Of a stretch of 61,062 nucleotides of DNA, positions 9,195 to 18,498 are shown piece by piece. Below the pieces are notes generated by a model that was not told where the DNA came from, ran no database searches, and saw nothing but the letters and a program-made list of their open reading frames with translations. Source of the DNA: Chloroflexota bacterium (GTDB lineage: Bacteria; Chloroflexota; Dehalococcoidia; DSTF01; RBG-16-68-14); the NCBI GenBank assembly GCA_022565155.1, contig JADFKB010000007.1, forward strand, positions 1 through 61,062, given 5' to 3'. The translations under genes were made by a program, and so were the position numbers. Position 1 is the stretch's first letter. Each line of letters starts with the position of its first letter.

Positions 9195-11132
9195 TCACTC
9201 CGTTGCAGGTTCCAAGGCCCAACCGAAGACCCCTACCAGCGTGATTACTACCCCTACCGGAATCAGCGGAAGCAGCCATGGGTTGTCGTAGTAGATGAAT
9301 CCGGCGGCCATGATGGCCGGCCCCAGTGCCGCGATCAGCGGCAGGATCGAGGGCGAAGGCAGATGGATGCCGAGACCTTCACCGGAGTCGTGATCGTCGC
9401 CGTACGCGCCCCCGGCGACGACCGGTACCGGCACGCCGGTCTCGCTCTCGACGTACTTCGTGTGCCAGAAGTCGTCCAGCGCCTTCACCTGCGGGATCTC
9501 CGCAAAGTTGTAGGCGGGAGGCGGGGAGGGGATCGCCCACTCGAGCGTGCGGCCGTCCCAGGGGTCGGCGCCCGCCTTCTCCTTGCTGCGCAGGCTGATC
9601 ACAACGTTCACCATGAAGACGACGATCGAGAAGGCGATCAGGAAGGCGCCGGCCGTCGCCATCATGTTCCAGAGCCCCCAGCCCATGCCGTCCGAGTAGC
9701 TGGAGATGCGCCGCGGCATGCCGAGCAGGCCGAGGATCATCATCGGCTGGAAGGTGACGTTGAAGCCGATGAACATCGTCCAGAAGTGCAGTTGCCCCCA
9801 CTTCTCGTTGAGCAGCTTGCCGGAGAACTTGGGAAACCAGTAGTAGATGCCACCGAACAGGCCGAACAGCGCGCCGCCGATGAGCACCTGGTGGAGGTGC
9901 GCGACGACGAAGTAGGTGTCCTGCTGCTGGAAATCGGACGGGACCATCGAGTGCAGCATGCCCGTCAGCCCACCGATCGTGAACATGGCGATGAACCCCA
10001 GGGCGAAGAGCATCGGCGTATTGATCCTGATCGATCCGCCCCACATCGTGCCCAGCCAGTTAAATATCTTGATCCCCGTCGGCACGGCGATCAAGATCGT
10101 CGAGATGCCGAAGGCCGCGTTTGCCGTCGTGCCCAGGCCGGTCGTATACATGTGGTGCGCCCAGACGCCCCAACTCATGAAGGCGATCGCGATGCCGGAG
10201 AAGACGATGAAGGGATAGCCAAAGAGCGGCTTGCGCGAGAACGTCGGCAGGATCTCCGAAACGATGCCCATCGCGGGCAGGATCAGAATGTAGACCTCCG
10301 GGTGGCCGAAGAGCCAGAACATGTGCTGCCAAAGCAGCGGCGTTCCGCCGGCGGCGACGCTGAAGAAGACGCCGCCGAAGAGCCTATCGAAGAGGAGCTG
10401 GAAGAGCGCGACGGTGATCACCGGCATGGCGAAGATGATCAGGAAGGATGTGACCAGCGTCATCCAGACGAACAGGGGCATCTTGAACATCGTCATGCCC
10501 GGCGCGCGCATGTTGATGATCGTGACAACGAAGTTGAAGCCTCCCGCCATCGACGCGATGCCGAGGATGAGCAGCCCGAACGCCCAGTAATCGATGCCGG
10601 TGCCCGCTGAGAACTGGTTCAAGGTCAGCGGCGCATAGCCGAACCAACCACCGTCCGGCGCGCCTAGCTTGCCATCGAATATCGAGCCGCCGGGGTTGCC
10701 GGTAAAGAAGCTGGCGGTCATCAACAGGCCGCCGCTCAGGAACAGCCAGTAGCTGAAGGCGTTGAGCCGCGGAAACGCGACATCGCGCGCGCCGATCATC
10801 AGCGGAACCAGCAGGTTAAAGAACGCCACGGCGAGCGGCATGATCACCAGGAAGATCATCGTCGTACCGTGCATCGTGAAGAGGCGGTTGTACGCATCGG
10901 CATCGACGAAGCTGGATTCGGGGCGGGCGAGCTGGAGACGGATGATCAGCGCTTCCACGCCGCCGATGAGGAAGAAGACGAACGCCGTGGCGCCGTACAT
11001 CAGACCGATGCGCTTGTGATCGACTGTCGCGAGCCAGCTCCAAACGCCGTTATACGTAGCGGCCTCTTGCCGGATGCGGCGCAGCGCCTCCCCTATGGTT
11101 GGCGTCCTCTGCTCGATCACTGCTCCCGTCAT
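9195..11132 (-). CDS. ctaD: Cytochrome c oxidase subunit I
   Basis: WQHMFWLFGHPEVYILILPAMG, HHMYTTGLG, HSMVPSDFQQQDTYFVVAHLHQVLIGG. Confidence 0.98.
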   Translation of the reverse strand: MTGAVIEQRTPTIGEALRRIRQEAATYNGVWSWLATVDHKRIGLMYGATAFVFFLIGGVEALIIRLQLARPESSFVDADAYNRLFTMHGTTMIFLVIMPLAVAFFNLLVPLMIGARDVAFPRLNAFSYWLFLSGGLLMTASFFTGNPGGSIFDGKLGAPDGGWFGYAPLTLNQFSAGTGIDYWAFGLLILGIASMAGGFNFVVTIINMRAPGMTMFKMPLFVWMTLVTSFLIIFAMPVITVALFQLLFDRLFGGVFFSVAAGGTPLLWQHMFWLFGHPEVYILILPAMGIVSEILPTFSRKPLFGYPFIVFSGIAIAFMSWGVWAHHMYTTGLGTTANAAFGISTILIAVPTGIKIFNWLGTMWGGSIRINTPMLFALGFIAMFTIGGLTGMLHSMVPSDFQQQDTYFVVAHLHQVLIGGALFGLFGGIYYWFPKFSGKLLNEKWGQLHFWTMFIGFNVTFQPMMILGLLGMPRRISSYSDGMGWGLWNMMATAGAFLIAFSIVVFMVNVVISLRSKEKAGADPWDGRTLEWAIPSPPPAYNFAEIPQVKALDDFWHTKYVESETGVPVPVVAGGAYGDDHDSGEGLGIHLPSPSILPLIAALGPAIMAAGFIYYDNPWLLPLIPVGVVITLVGVFGWALEPATE

Positions 11133-11173
11133 TTGTGACTCCTCGTGCGGCGTACTGCCGCTCGACCCGGCCC

Positions 11174-11920
11174 TTACGGGCTGGCTAGCTGCTCTAGCGC
11201 CCAGGCATCGAACTCTGCCGGTTCGACCGCGATCACATCGAACTTCATCCCGGCATGACCGATGCCGCAGAACTCAGCGCACTGTCCTGGATAGACCCCG
11301 GCCTCCGTCGCGTTGAACCACATCCTGTTCGTTCTGCCCGGTATCACGTCTAGCTTGCCGGCCAGCTTCGGCACCCAGAAGCTATGAATCACATCGAGCG
11401 AGCTTAGCTCGATGCCTACCTCGCGGTCGACGGGGATGAACAGCTCTTCCGCCGTCATCGGATTGCCGTCGGCATCGGCGTACTCGGGATCGAGGTACTC
11501 GAACCGCCAATCCCACTGGAAGGCGACGACGCGCACATGCAGCGCATCGTCTCTCGCATCGCGGCCGAGATCGAAGATACCGTCGACGGTGGGAACGGCG
11601 ATGAAGGCGAGCAGGATCAGCGGCGCTATCGTCCAAGCGATCTCCAACCGCATGTTGCCATGCACCTGGACGGGCATCTCGTCATCGCTTCGCCGCCGAA
11701 AGCGGACGACGATATAGAGTATGGCCGCCGATACGAGAATCAGGATGACGGTTGCTGGTATCAACACAAGGATGAAGAGGTCCCGTTGCCGTTCCGCCAC
11801 ATCGCCGCCCGGGTTGAAGGTGTTTTGGTCTCCGCCAAAGGCTCCGCAGCCCGCAAGCAGCGCGGCGAAGGCGACCGCGATCGCGACCCCGGCAAGCTGT
11901 CTCACGCGGCGAACGTTCAT
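11174..11920 (-). CDS. ctaC: Cytochrome c oxidase subunit II, lipoprotein
   Basis: CuA site YPGQCAEFCGIGHAGMKFDV; lipobox ALLAGCGA; two TM helices. Confidence 0.97.
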   Translation of the reverse strand: MNVRRVRQLAGVAIAVAFAALLAGCGAFGGDQNTFNPGGDVAERQRDLFILVLIPATVILILVSAAILYIVVRFRRRSDDEMPVQVHGNMRLEIAWTIAPLILLAFIAVPTVDGIFDLGRDARDDALHVRVVAFQWDWRFEYLDPEYADADGNPMTAEELFIPVDREVGIELSSLDVIHSFWVPKLAGKLDVIPGRTNRMWFNATEAGVYPGQCAEFCGIGHAGMKFDVIAVEPAEFDAWALEQLASP

Positions 11921-12063
11921 CGGCTTCCTACCGTACTACGCGCGGCCGCCGACGCCTGCCAGGCTGCTGCTGGCCAGGGCGCTCGCATCCCGGACGTATC
12001 ACGTCCTGCATCGATGTCCAGATCATACGCTTACGAAGCTAGCGGCTAGCTGCCGTCAACCTC

Positions 12064-12081
12064 TTGTACCGTATATCACAA
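12064..12081. promoter_or_regulatory. Putative operator copy 3 (minus strand TTGTGATAtacGGTACAA), ~145 bp upstream of ctaC
   Basis: + strand TTGTACCGTATATCACAA; same 15 fixed positions as copies 1 and 2. Confidence 0.65.
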
Positions 12082-12214
12082 GCCCTGGTTCTGGTCAATG
12101 GAAAACAGGCCCCGGGGATACCAGCGAGAAGCGCCAATAGTAACAGACGGTGCCGCCATTCGCTGCTGCGGCTAGGGAGAGGGGAACACGAACCGTTCGG
12201 ATTCGGAGCTACTG

Positions 12215-12487
12215 CTAGGCGGCCTTGCCGCGATTCTTGCGTCTCAGCTTGCGGGCAGCCGCAAGGTCGATAGCTAACGGCGCGATCGGCGCCTCGCGCA
12301 AGTCCTCCAGGAAGACCGGGCCACCGCAGCGTTCGCATCGCAGACGCTTGCCAGGTTGCGGCTTCGGCCCCTTAAAGCCCGCGCGAGGCTTGAACGTCCT
12401 GATCACCAGCCGCTCTTCTTTCGTAGCCTCTATCTGGCCGCTGATGTGGCCGCAGTGGTAGCACTTGACATCGCCAACCATCAACAT
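12215..12487 (-). CDS. Zinc-ribbon protein
   Basis: MLMVGDVKCYHCGHISGQIEA...KRLRCERCGGPVFLEDL, two CxxC pairs; start trimmed. Confidence 0.7.
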   Translation of the reverse strand: MLMVGDVKCYHCGHISGQIEATKEERLVIRTFKPRAGFKGPKPQPGKRLRCERCGGPVFLEDLREAPIAPLAIDLAAARKLRRKNRGKAA

Positions 12488-12654
12488 TCTGCACCTCCGA
12501 TTCGGCTTCCGCTGCCAAGAGAGCAGCGAAACGAACCTCAGTCCGATCTTTCGGCCGATTGGCGAAAATCTGAAGCCGCCTCTCCCTGAATTTGCCGGGG
12601 AATAACTCCTAACGCCCACGTTAATAACAGGAATATCGAGATGAGGGCCTGTTG

Positions 12655-13458
12655 TCAGCCTTCGACGCTTTCAATGCGGAAGCGCAGCGTGCCGGACGGC
12701 GCCTCCACCTCCACCTCCGCGCCTACACGCTTCCGGAGGAGAGCGCGCCCGACCGGCGACTCGTAGGAGATGCGGCCCTGCGTGGCGTTCACTTCGCTCG
12801 GCCGCACCAGCGTAAAGGTTGATTTCGCGTCAGAGCTAAGGTTACGCAGAATCACTGTGCAGCCGACCTCGACGACGCTGCCATCGGGGGCCGGGCCGTC
12901 GGTAATAACGGTGGCGAGATCGAGCGTTATCTCGATCTTCTGGATCCGTCCTTCGATGTGGCCCTGGTGTTCGCGGGCAGCGTCCAGCGGCGCGTTCTCG
13001 CGAAAGTCTTTGTCCTCGCGTGCACGCTGGATATCGGCGATAATCTGCGGCCGTTGGGCTTTCAACGACTCGAGCTCCTTAGTAAGGGCACGCTTCTCGT
13101 CCTCGCTGATCTCCATGTCCTCGAACGCGATCGCCGGTTCGGCCGCGCGCGAGCCAGCGCCCCGCTTGACGCGCAGGTGGACGCCCAGGTTGGTCGGCGT
13201 ATGGCCCGCCTTCTTAGCGGCGGCGAGGAACTTCTTCACCGCGTTGGCGCGGGCCGTGGCATCGGTAACGGTGCCAGTGATGGTGTCAGCGTACGTTGCC
13301 ACCTCATGGCCGCGCAGCTCGGTCCAAGTGCGGTCGGCGCCGCACCAGCGGACGAATCGCTCCACCTCCGCCTGGTTGTCCATGCGCGCCGCATCGTCCA
13401 AGCTGGACAAGTAGCTGCGCGCCGCGTCCATGAGAGTCGCCGTTGGGCCGTCTGTCAT
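12655..13458 (-). CDS. greA: GreA/GreB-family transcription elongation factor with ~95-aa N-terminal extension
   Basis: C-terminal coiled coil plus PSEVNATQGRISYESPVGRALLRKRVGAEVEVEAPSGTLRFRIESV; N-terminus resembles a phage-integrase SAM-like core-binding domain. Confidence 0.85.
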   Translation of the reverse strand: MTDGPTATLMDAARSYLSSLDDAARMDNQAEVERFVRWCGADRTWTELRGHEVATYADTITGTVTDATARANAVKKFLAAAKKAGHTPTNLGVHLRVKRGAGSRAAEPAIAFEDMEISEDEKRALTKELESLKAQRPQIIADIQRAREDKDFRENAPLDAAREHQGHIEGRIQKIEITLDLATVITDGPAPDGSVVEVGCTVILRNLSSDAKSTFTLVRPSEVNATQGRISYESPVGRALLRKRVGAEVEVEAPSGTLRFRIESVEG

Positions 13459-13545
13459 ACTTCCTCCTGCTCGATTCTGGCACACAGCGGCGGGCCGGTC
13501 AACGACCAAGTGGTTCGGCGACGAGCGTTGCTCTGTAGCCGAGAG

Positions 13546-13776
13546 TTAGTTGGGATGCAACTCCCGCGCGATCTCTTCCGCCATCTCTTGCACCAGGCCG
13601 CCCTCCGTCGCGAACGCGCGGCAGAGGCGCAGGATATCGTCGCGCTGCTCGGGCCTGGGCCTGCTCACGCCGAGGATGGCCAACACGCGTTGGAGCAAGA
13701 TCGGTGCGTCGGAAGCGGAGGCGAAGCCGTTTACCTCGCGGAGGATGCTGGCGCGCGTCGATACCTGGACTGCCAT
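13546..13776 (-). CDS. Hypothetical protein (76 aa)
   Basis: Plausible composition MAVQVSTRASILREVNGFASASDAPILLQRVLAILGV...; an overlapping antisense ORF makes this uncertain. Confidence 0.5.
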   Translation of the reverse strand: MAVQVSTRASILREVNGFASASDAPILLQRVLAILGVSRPRPEQRDDILRLCRAFATEGGLVQEMAEEIARELHPN

Positions 13777-13793
13777 ACCTTGAGCCTAACAGC

Positions 13794-13817
13794 GCCCGAT
13801 GCGCTGCCGCATCGGGC
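13794..13817. other. Perfect 10-bp inverted repeat (hairpin) in divergent intergenic region
   Basis: GCCCGATGCG-ctgc-CGCATCGGGC. Confidence 0.6.
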
Positions 13818-13928
13818 CTCTCCTGAATGGCATACGGCGGAAACCCCTAGGCTGTATCTACCCACCCGGTTGCTCCAGCGTATCTACTTCCCTGTTGCTC
13901 CAGCAACAGTCGGCGGTACAATCACCCT

Positions 13929-15029
13929 GTGAAGCGCAACGCGCTCGTCCTCTGCATCGCCATTCTCGCCCTCGGACTAGCGATCGCTGCCTGCGGCGGC
14001 ACAGATGAATCTCCCCCGCCCACACCGACAGCCTCTGACCAGACACGCAGCTTTGCGATGGGCATTAGCTCGCTGCCACCGGAGCTGACGGAAGAGAGCT
14101 ACATCGAGACGTTCGAGCTGGCGGGCAGCGCCGGCGAGGTGATCCTGATCCAGCGAACGCCGCCCTGGGCCGAACTGCTGGCCGGCCGCATCTCCGAGGA
14201 CACAGTGCAAGCGACGCAGCGCGAGGTGAACCTCGCCGAGGAGAACGGGCTCGACCTCTTCATCGCGATCGACCCGACCGATGGCTCGAAGCGGCGGAGC
14301 CGCCTGGCCGGCCTGCCCGACGAGCTCGTCGGCGCCGGCTTCGCGAACGAGGACGTCCACCGCGCCTTCATCGCCTACGCCGAGTACATCGCGGAGAGCT
14401 ACCAACCGAAGTACCTGGCGCTCGGCGTCGAGATCAACAGCTACCAGCAACACCAGCCGGAGGACTTCGAGCGCTTCGTCGTCCTCTACCACGAGACCTA
14501 CGAGGCGGTGAAGGCGATCTCGCCGGATACGCTGATCTTCCCTACGTTCCAGTTAGAAGAGTTGCAAGGGCTGCTGCCGCTGGAAGAGCCGCTGCAATCG
14601 CAGTGGCACCTGATCAGCCGCTTCGAGCCGCGCCTGGACCTGCTGGCGGTGAGCAGCTTCCCCGGCCTCGTCTTCCCCACGGCTGACGAGATCCCCGACG
14701 CCTACTTCACCCAGATCGCCCTCTACTCCGAACGGCCGATCGCGATCACCGGCCTCGGCTACTCCTCCGCGCCGGCAGAGGATGGCACGCGCGCCGAGGC
14801 CGAGGCGGCGCAGGCGGCGTTCGTGCGGCGCACGCTCAACAACGCTGAGCAGATAGGGATGGCGCTGGTGATCTGGTTCGCCGGCCAGGACCCGACGTTC
14901 ACAGGAGAAGCGCCGCTCGACCTCTTACGCGACGCCGGCCTGGCGCGCCAGGACGGCACGGCCAAGCCAGCTTGGACGATCTGGTCGCAGACGGCGCGGC
15001 GGCCGCTGGCGGACACGGCAGATGAGTAG
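13929..15029 (+). CDS. Lipoprotein, glycoside-hydrolase-like TIM barrel
   Basis: Lipobox LGLAIAACGG; LDLFIAIDPTDGS...YQPKYLALGVEINSYQ...YEAVKAISPDTLIFPTFQLE pattern. Confidence 0.7.
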   Translation: MKRNALVLCIAILALGLAIAACGGTDESPPPTPTASDQTRSFAMGISSLPPELTEESYIETFELAGSAGEVILIQRTPPWAELLAGRISEDTVQATQREVNLAEENGLDLFIAIDPTDGSKRRSRLAGLPDELVGAGFANEDVHRAFIAYAEYIAESYQPKYLALGVEINSYQQHQPEDFERFVVLYHETYEAVKAISPDTLIFPTFQLEELQGLLPLEEPLQSQWHLISRFEPRLDLLAVSSFPGLVFPTADEIPDAYFTQIALYSERPIAITGLGYSSAPAEDGTRAEAEAAQAAFVRRTLNNAEQIGMALVIWFAGQDPTFTGEAPLDLLRDAGLARQDGTAKPAWTIWSQTARRPLADTADE

Positions 15030-15090
15030 CGCTCCAGCAGCGCCCGCACCGCTCCACAAACCGAGTCGAATAGTGTAGGATAGGGACGCT

Positions 15091-16152
15091 ATGGAGCCGC
15101 GTATCCAGTACGCCCAGACCATGGATGGCGTGAGCGCCACCCGCCACTTTGCAGGCCTGCTCATTGGCCCCGTGCTCATCATAGTGGGCCTAGTGGTGGA
15201 TAGTTCGTGGCACGCCACGGACCATGCGGCCCATCTGTTTGGTGAGGGGTACGTCCTCTTATTTCTCGGACTGGCCGTCATGATTTTTGCCAGCGTCCGC
15301 ATGTTCATGGCCCACATTGGTCTCGTGGGCAGGGCCTCGCTCGGTGGCCGACATCGCGCCAAGTCTATCCGCATGGCAACCTTCTCTCTCTATATTGTTA
15401 TCACTGGCGCCGGCCTGCTCCTCCTCGGTGGCTTTCTTGACACTTCGTGGCACCATGACCACCGCCAGGAGCTGGATGTCTTCTCCCCGCTTCACCCCTA
15501 TCATTCGCTGGTCTTTGTTGGCTTTGTAGCTATCGTCGTGGCCGGGGTGCGCATTTTTACTTCCAATGCTGAGCTCTCCATCGAAGTAGCCGAGGCGGAA
15601 TCGTCAAGGCCAGTGGCCACTGGTGTCACGCTTGCGCCTTCCGGCCCACTCACGATCCTGTTTACGGACATGGAGTCCTCCACAGCCCTCACACGACAGC
15701 TCGGGGATGCGGCAGCTCAGGAAGTCCGACGCACTCACAACGAGATCGTGCGGACGGCGCTCAGCGCGAACGACGGCACTGAAATCAAACACACGGGTGA
15801 TGGTATCATGGCCTCGTTCTCGACAGCATCATCCGCACTCAACTGCGCCATCGCCATCCAGCGAAGCGTCGCGGCGCACAAGGAGGAGCACTCCGACTCC
15901 CCACTGGGCATCTACATCGGGCTGAATGCCGGAGAACCGATCGCCGAAGACGACGACCTCTTCGGCACCTCGGTAGACCTGGCGGCGCGTATCTGCGACC
16001 ACGCAGAGCCGGGGCAGGTGTTGGTTTCCGATGTCGTGCGTCAGTTGGCGGCGGGGAAGGGCTTCATGTTCTCCGACATCGGCGACGTAGTGCCGAAGGG
16101 ATTCGAGGAGCCTGTGCGTCTGTACGAAGTGCGCTGGTGGGAGGAGGGCTGA
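15091..16152 (+). CDS. Adenylate/guanylate cyclase (class III) with N-terminal multi-TM domain
   Basis: LTILFTDMESSTALTRQLGD, IKHTGDGIMASF, GLNAGEPIAEDDDLFGTSVDLAARI. Confidence 0.9.
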   Translation: MEPRIQYAQTMDGVSATRHFAGLLIGPVLIIVGLVVDSSWHATDHAAHLFGEGYVLLFLGLAVMIFASVRMFMAHIGLVGRASLGGRHRAKSIRMATFSLYIVITGAGLLLLGGFLDTSWHHDHRQELDVFSPLHPYHSLVFVGFVAIVVAGVRIFTSNAELSIEVAEAESSRPVATGVTLAPSGPLTILFTDMESSTALTRQLGDAAAQEVRRTHNEIVRTALSANDGTEIKHTGDGIMASFSTASSALNCAIAIQRSVAAHKEEHSDSPLGIYIGLNAGEPIAEDDDLFGTSVDLAARICDHAEPGQVLVSDVVRQLAAGKGFMFSDIGDVVPKGFEEPVRLYEVRWWEEG

Positions 16153-16239
16153 TGGAGCCTCGCATCCAGTACCCGAAGACGAAAGACGGCGTAAGCATCG
16201 CCTATTGGACGCTAAGGGCGGGCGTGCCTCTCGTGTAGC
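16152..16239 (+). pseudogene. 5' remnant of an alpha/beta-hydrolase-cyclase family gene
   Basis: MEPRIQYPKTKDGVSIAYWTLRAGVPLV-stop; nearly identical to the N-terminus of the 15091 cyclase (MEPRIQYAQTMDGVS). Confidence 0.7.
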
Positions 16240-16411
16240 CTCCAATGGTACCGAGGTGCAATCAGCTCCAGCACCTCCCACCACCGGTTTTCGCTATAGA
16301 CATTGCCTCGCAGCAGCATCGCCCCTTCACCGTCTCTAACCGGTTGAATCAGAAGAGCGGGTGGCAACAGATACACTCGAAATGGCCATTGTAGGCGGTA
16401 CCTTCCGGAAA
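16236..16411 (-). pseudogene. Degenerate IS1380-like transposase fragment
   Basis: Reverse strand EGTAYNGHFECICCHPLF*FNR ... (frame change) EGAMLLRGNVYSENRWWEVLELIAP, matching the remembered IS1380 signature YNGHFxCxCxHPLFxFN...LRPGNVHSA. Confidence 0.7.
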
Positions 16412-16507
16412 TCCCAATTACGAGCGATGGCGGCTAGTGCTGCCAGGGGCTAACATGCGACTGAACGAAGCAGCGGACAGGAAGAGCTTGCCCATAGGAG
16501 GCTGAGC

Positions 16508-17608
16508 ATGGTGCCACTAGCCCGCCGCTACCTCTTTTCTGATAAGATCCGCCTTGCTATCGCCGCTGGTGGGGTCGCCTTTGCGGTGCTGTTGATTGTC
16601 CTAGTGCAGGCCTTCTTTCAGGGCATTATTGACCAGATTGGACGATTCGCGAGTGCGGCTCCGTCCGACCTGTGGGTGATGCAGGCAGGCACGCCTGATC
16701 CCTCTCACGGGGCCTCCATTCTTCCCAACTCAGTGCTGTCCGACCTTCAGGACGTGCCTGGGGTGGCCGCCGCTCAGCCCCTGTTGGGCAGAGCGATGCA
16801 GGTCGGCAGCGCGCGCTTCGGCTTCGTTATGGCCGTCCCCGAGGGCCCATTTCAGGCTCAGACCATCGAGGCGTTTGGCGCGCAGTCATCGCCCGAGAGG
16901 GGGCAGGTAATCCTCAGCGCCGTTTTGGCGAAGGATATCGGCGCTGGTCGAGGCGATGCCGTCGACATTGCCGCGTCTAGCTTTGAAGTTATCGACGTGT
17001 CCTCGTCGCTCGTCGGATCCTTCAGCGTGGGCGCGTTGCTTGACTCCCAGGATGCTGCCCAGCTCTTCGGCGATCCTGAAGCCTTCTCCTTCGCCCTGGT
17101 CTTCGTCTCGCAGGACGCCGATCCGGAACAAGTTGCCGCGGCTATCGAGGATCAGGTGCCGGGGACTGCTGCTCTTACCCCGCAGGAGTTTGCCGACGTG
17201 CTACGGCAGGAGATAGAGGATGGACTCCGTCCCATCGGGGCCGTACTCTTTGGGCTCGCCTTCGTCGTTGGCTTAGCAGTCATTGCCCTGACCATCTATA
17301 CCTCTACCGTGGAGCGCACTCGGGACTACGGCGTCCTCAAGGCAGTGGGGGCCTCGCCTGGGCAGTTGTTCGCCGTTGTGATTCGCCAGAGTCTGATAGT
17401 GGCCCTAGCCGGGTATGTGCTGGGATCCGCCCTGGGCATTGCCAGCGGTAGGCTGCTCCAGGACGCCGTCCCTCAGTTCGTCTTAGTCTTCCGCTGGCAG
17501 GACTTCCTGTTGGTATTGGCTGCCGTCCTGGTTATGAGCGCCGTGGCCACACTGGTGCCCGTCCGCCGCGTGGCGAGCATCGACCCTGCCATGGTGTTCA
17601 GAGCGTAG
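16508..17608 (+). CDS. FtsX/MacB-type ABC transporter permease
   Basis: N-terminal TM, large extracytoplasmic domain, three C-terminal TMs with TVERTRDYGVLKAVGASPGQLFAVVIRQSLIVALAGYVLGSALG. Confidence 0.9.
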   Translation: MVPLARRYLFSDKIRLAIAAGGVAFAVLLIVLVQAFFQGIIDQIGRFASAAPSDLWVMQAGTPDPSHGASILPNSVLSDLQDVPGVAAAQPLLGRAMQVGSARFGFVMAVPEGPFQAQTIEAFGAQSSPERGQVILSAVLAKDIGAGRGDAVDIAASSFEVIDVSSSLVGSFSVGALLDSQDAAQLFGDPEAFSFALVFVSQDADPEQVAAAIEDQVPGTAALTPQEFADVLRQEIEDGLRPIGAVLFGLAFVVGLAVIALTIYTSTVERTRDYGVLKAVGASPGQLFAVVIRQSLIVALAGYVLGSALGIASGRLLQDAVPQFVLVFRWQDFLLVLAAVLVMSAVATLVPVRRVASIDPAMVFRA

Positions 17609-17627
17609 CCGCCGGAGGGAGTGAAGG

Positions 17628-18380
17628 ATGGGAGCACAGGCCGTCAAAACCAGTGCCGATGATATTGTCCTGGAGCTTCGCGGTCTCACCAAGGTGTTCG
17701 GCAGCGGCGCCGCGGCGGTGAGGGCCGTAGACGGCATTGATCTCACTGTCCGCCGTGGAGAGCTCGTGATCATCATGGGGCCGTCAGGCTCCGGTAAGAC
17801 CACACTGCTCACGCTTATCGGCGGCCTCCTCAAGCCCACCTCCGGCACGGTGCACATCAACGGCATTGACATTACTGCGATGAAGGAGTCGGCCCTGACC
17901 CAGGTGCGTCGGCACAATGTGGGTTTCATCTTTCAGTCCTATAACCTGCTGGAGTCGTTGAGCGCCGTGGAGAATGTGGAGGTGGTGCTGGACCTGGCCG
18001 GCCGCGGCGGGCGCGGCGCTGCCGTCAAGGCGGAGCAGATCCTTGTTGACCTGGGGATGGGCCACCGTTTGCATTTCAAACCACGCGACCTCTCCGGTGG
18101 CGAGAAGCAGCGGGTGTCCGTCGCCCGCGCCATGATCAACGACCCTGACCTCATGCTGGCCGACGAGCCCACGGCCAACCTGGACTCCAAGCACGGTCCT
18201 GAGATCGTCCTCCTGTTACGCGCTGTCGCTAAGGAGCTAGGGCGCACGGCGGTCATCGTCTCCCACGATGTCCGCATCCAGGAGCTGGCTGACCGGATCC
18301 TCTGGTTTGAGGACGGTCGCTTCAAGGACAACCCCGAACCGGCCGTGGCCCCCGCCGAAGAGAAGACGACGGGGGTCTGA
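17628..18380 (+). CDS. LolD/MacB-type ABC transporter ATP-binding protein
   Basis: GPSGSGKTTLL, NVGFIFQSYNLLESLSAVENVE, LSGGEKQRVSVARAMINDPDLMLADEPTANLDS. Confidence 0.94.
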   Translation: MGAQAVKTSADDIVLELRGLTKVFGSGAAAVRAVDGIDLTVRRGELVIIMGPSGSGKTTLLTLIGGLLKPTSGTVHINGIDITAMKESALTQVRRHNVGFIFQSYNLLESLSAVENVEVVLDLAGRGGRGAAVKAEQILVDLGMGHRLHFKPRDLSGGEKQRVSVARAMINDPDLMLADEPTANLDSKHGPEIVLLLRAVAKELGRTAVIVSHDVRIQELADRILWFEDGRFKDNPEPAVAPAEEKTTGV

Positions 18381-18495
18381 CGTCGTGCGACAACTAGCTG
18401 CTGGCAAGGACTTCCTGTTCGCCGACCTCGGCGAGACCGAGCTACGCGGCTTCGAAGACCCCGTCAAGCTCTGGGAGTTGCGCTGGCAGGAGTAA
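18379..18495 (+). pseudogene. 3' remnant of a class III cyclase gene
   Basis: DVVRQLAAGKDFLFADLGETELRGFEDPVKLWELRWQE-stop, homologous to the 15091 cyclase C-terminus DVVRQLAAGKGFMFSDIGDVVPKGFEEPVRLYEVRWWEEG. Confidence 0.82.
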
Positions 18496-18498
18496 TCC

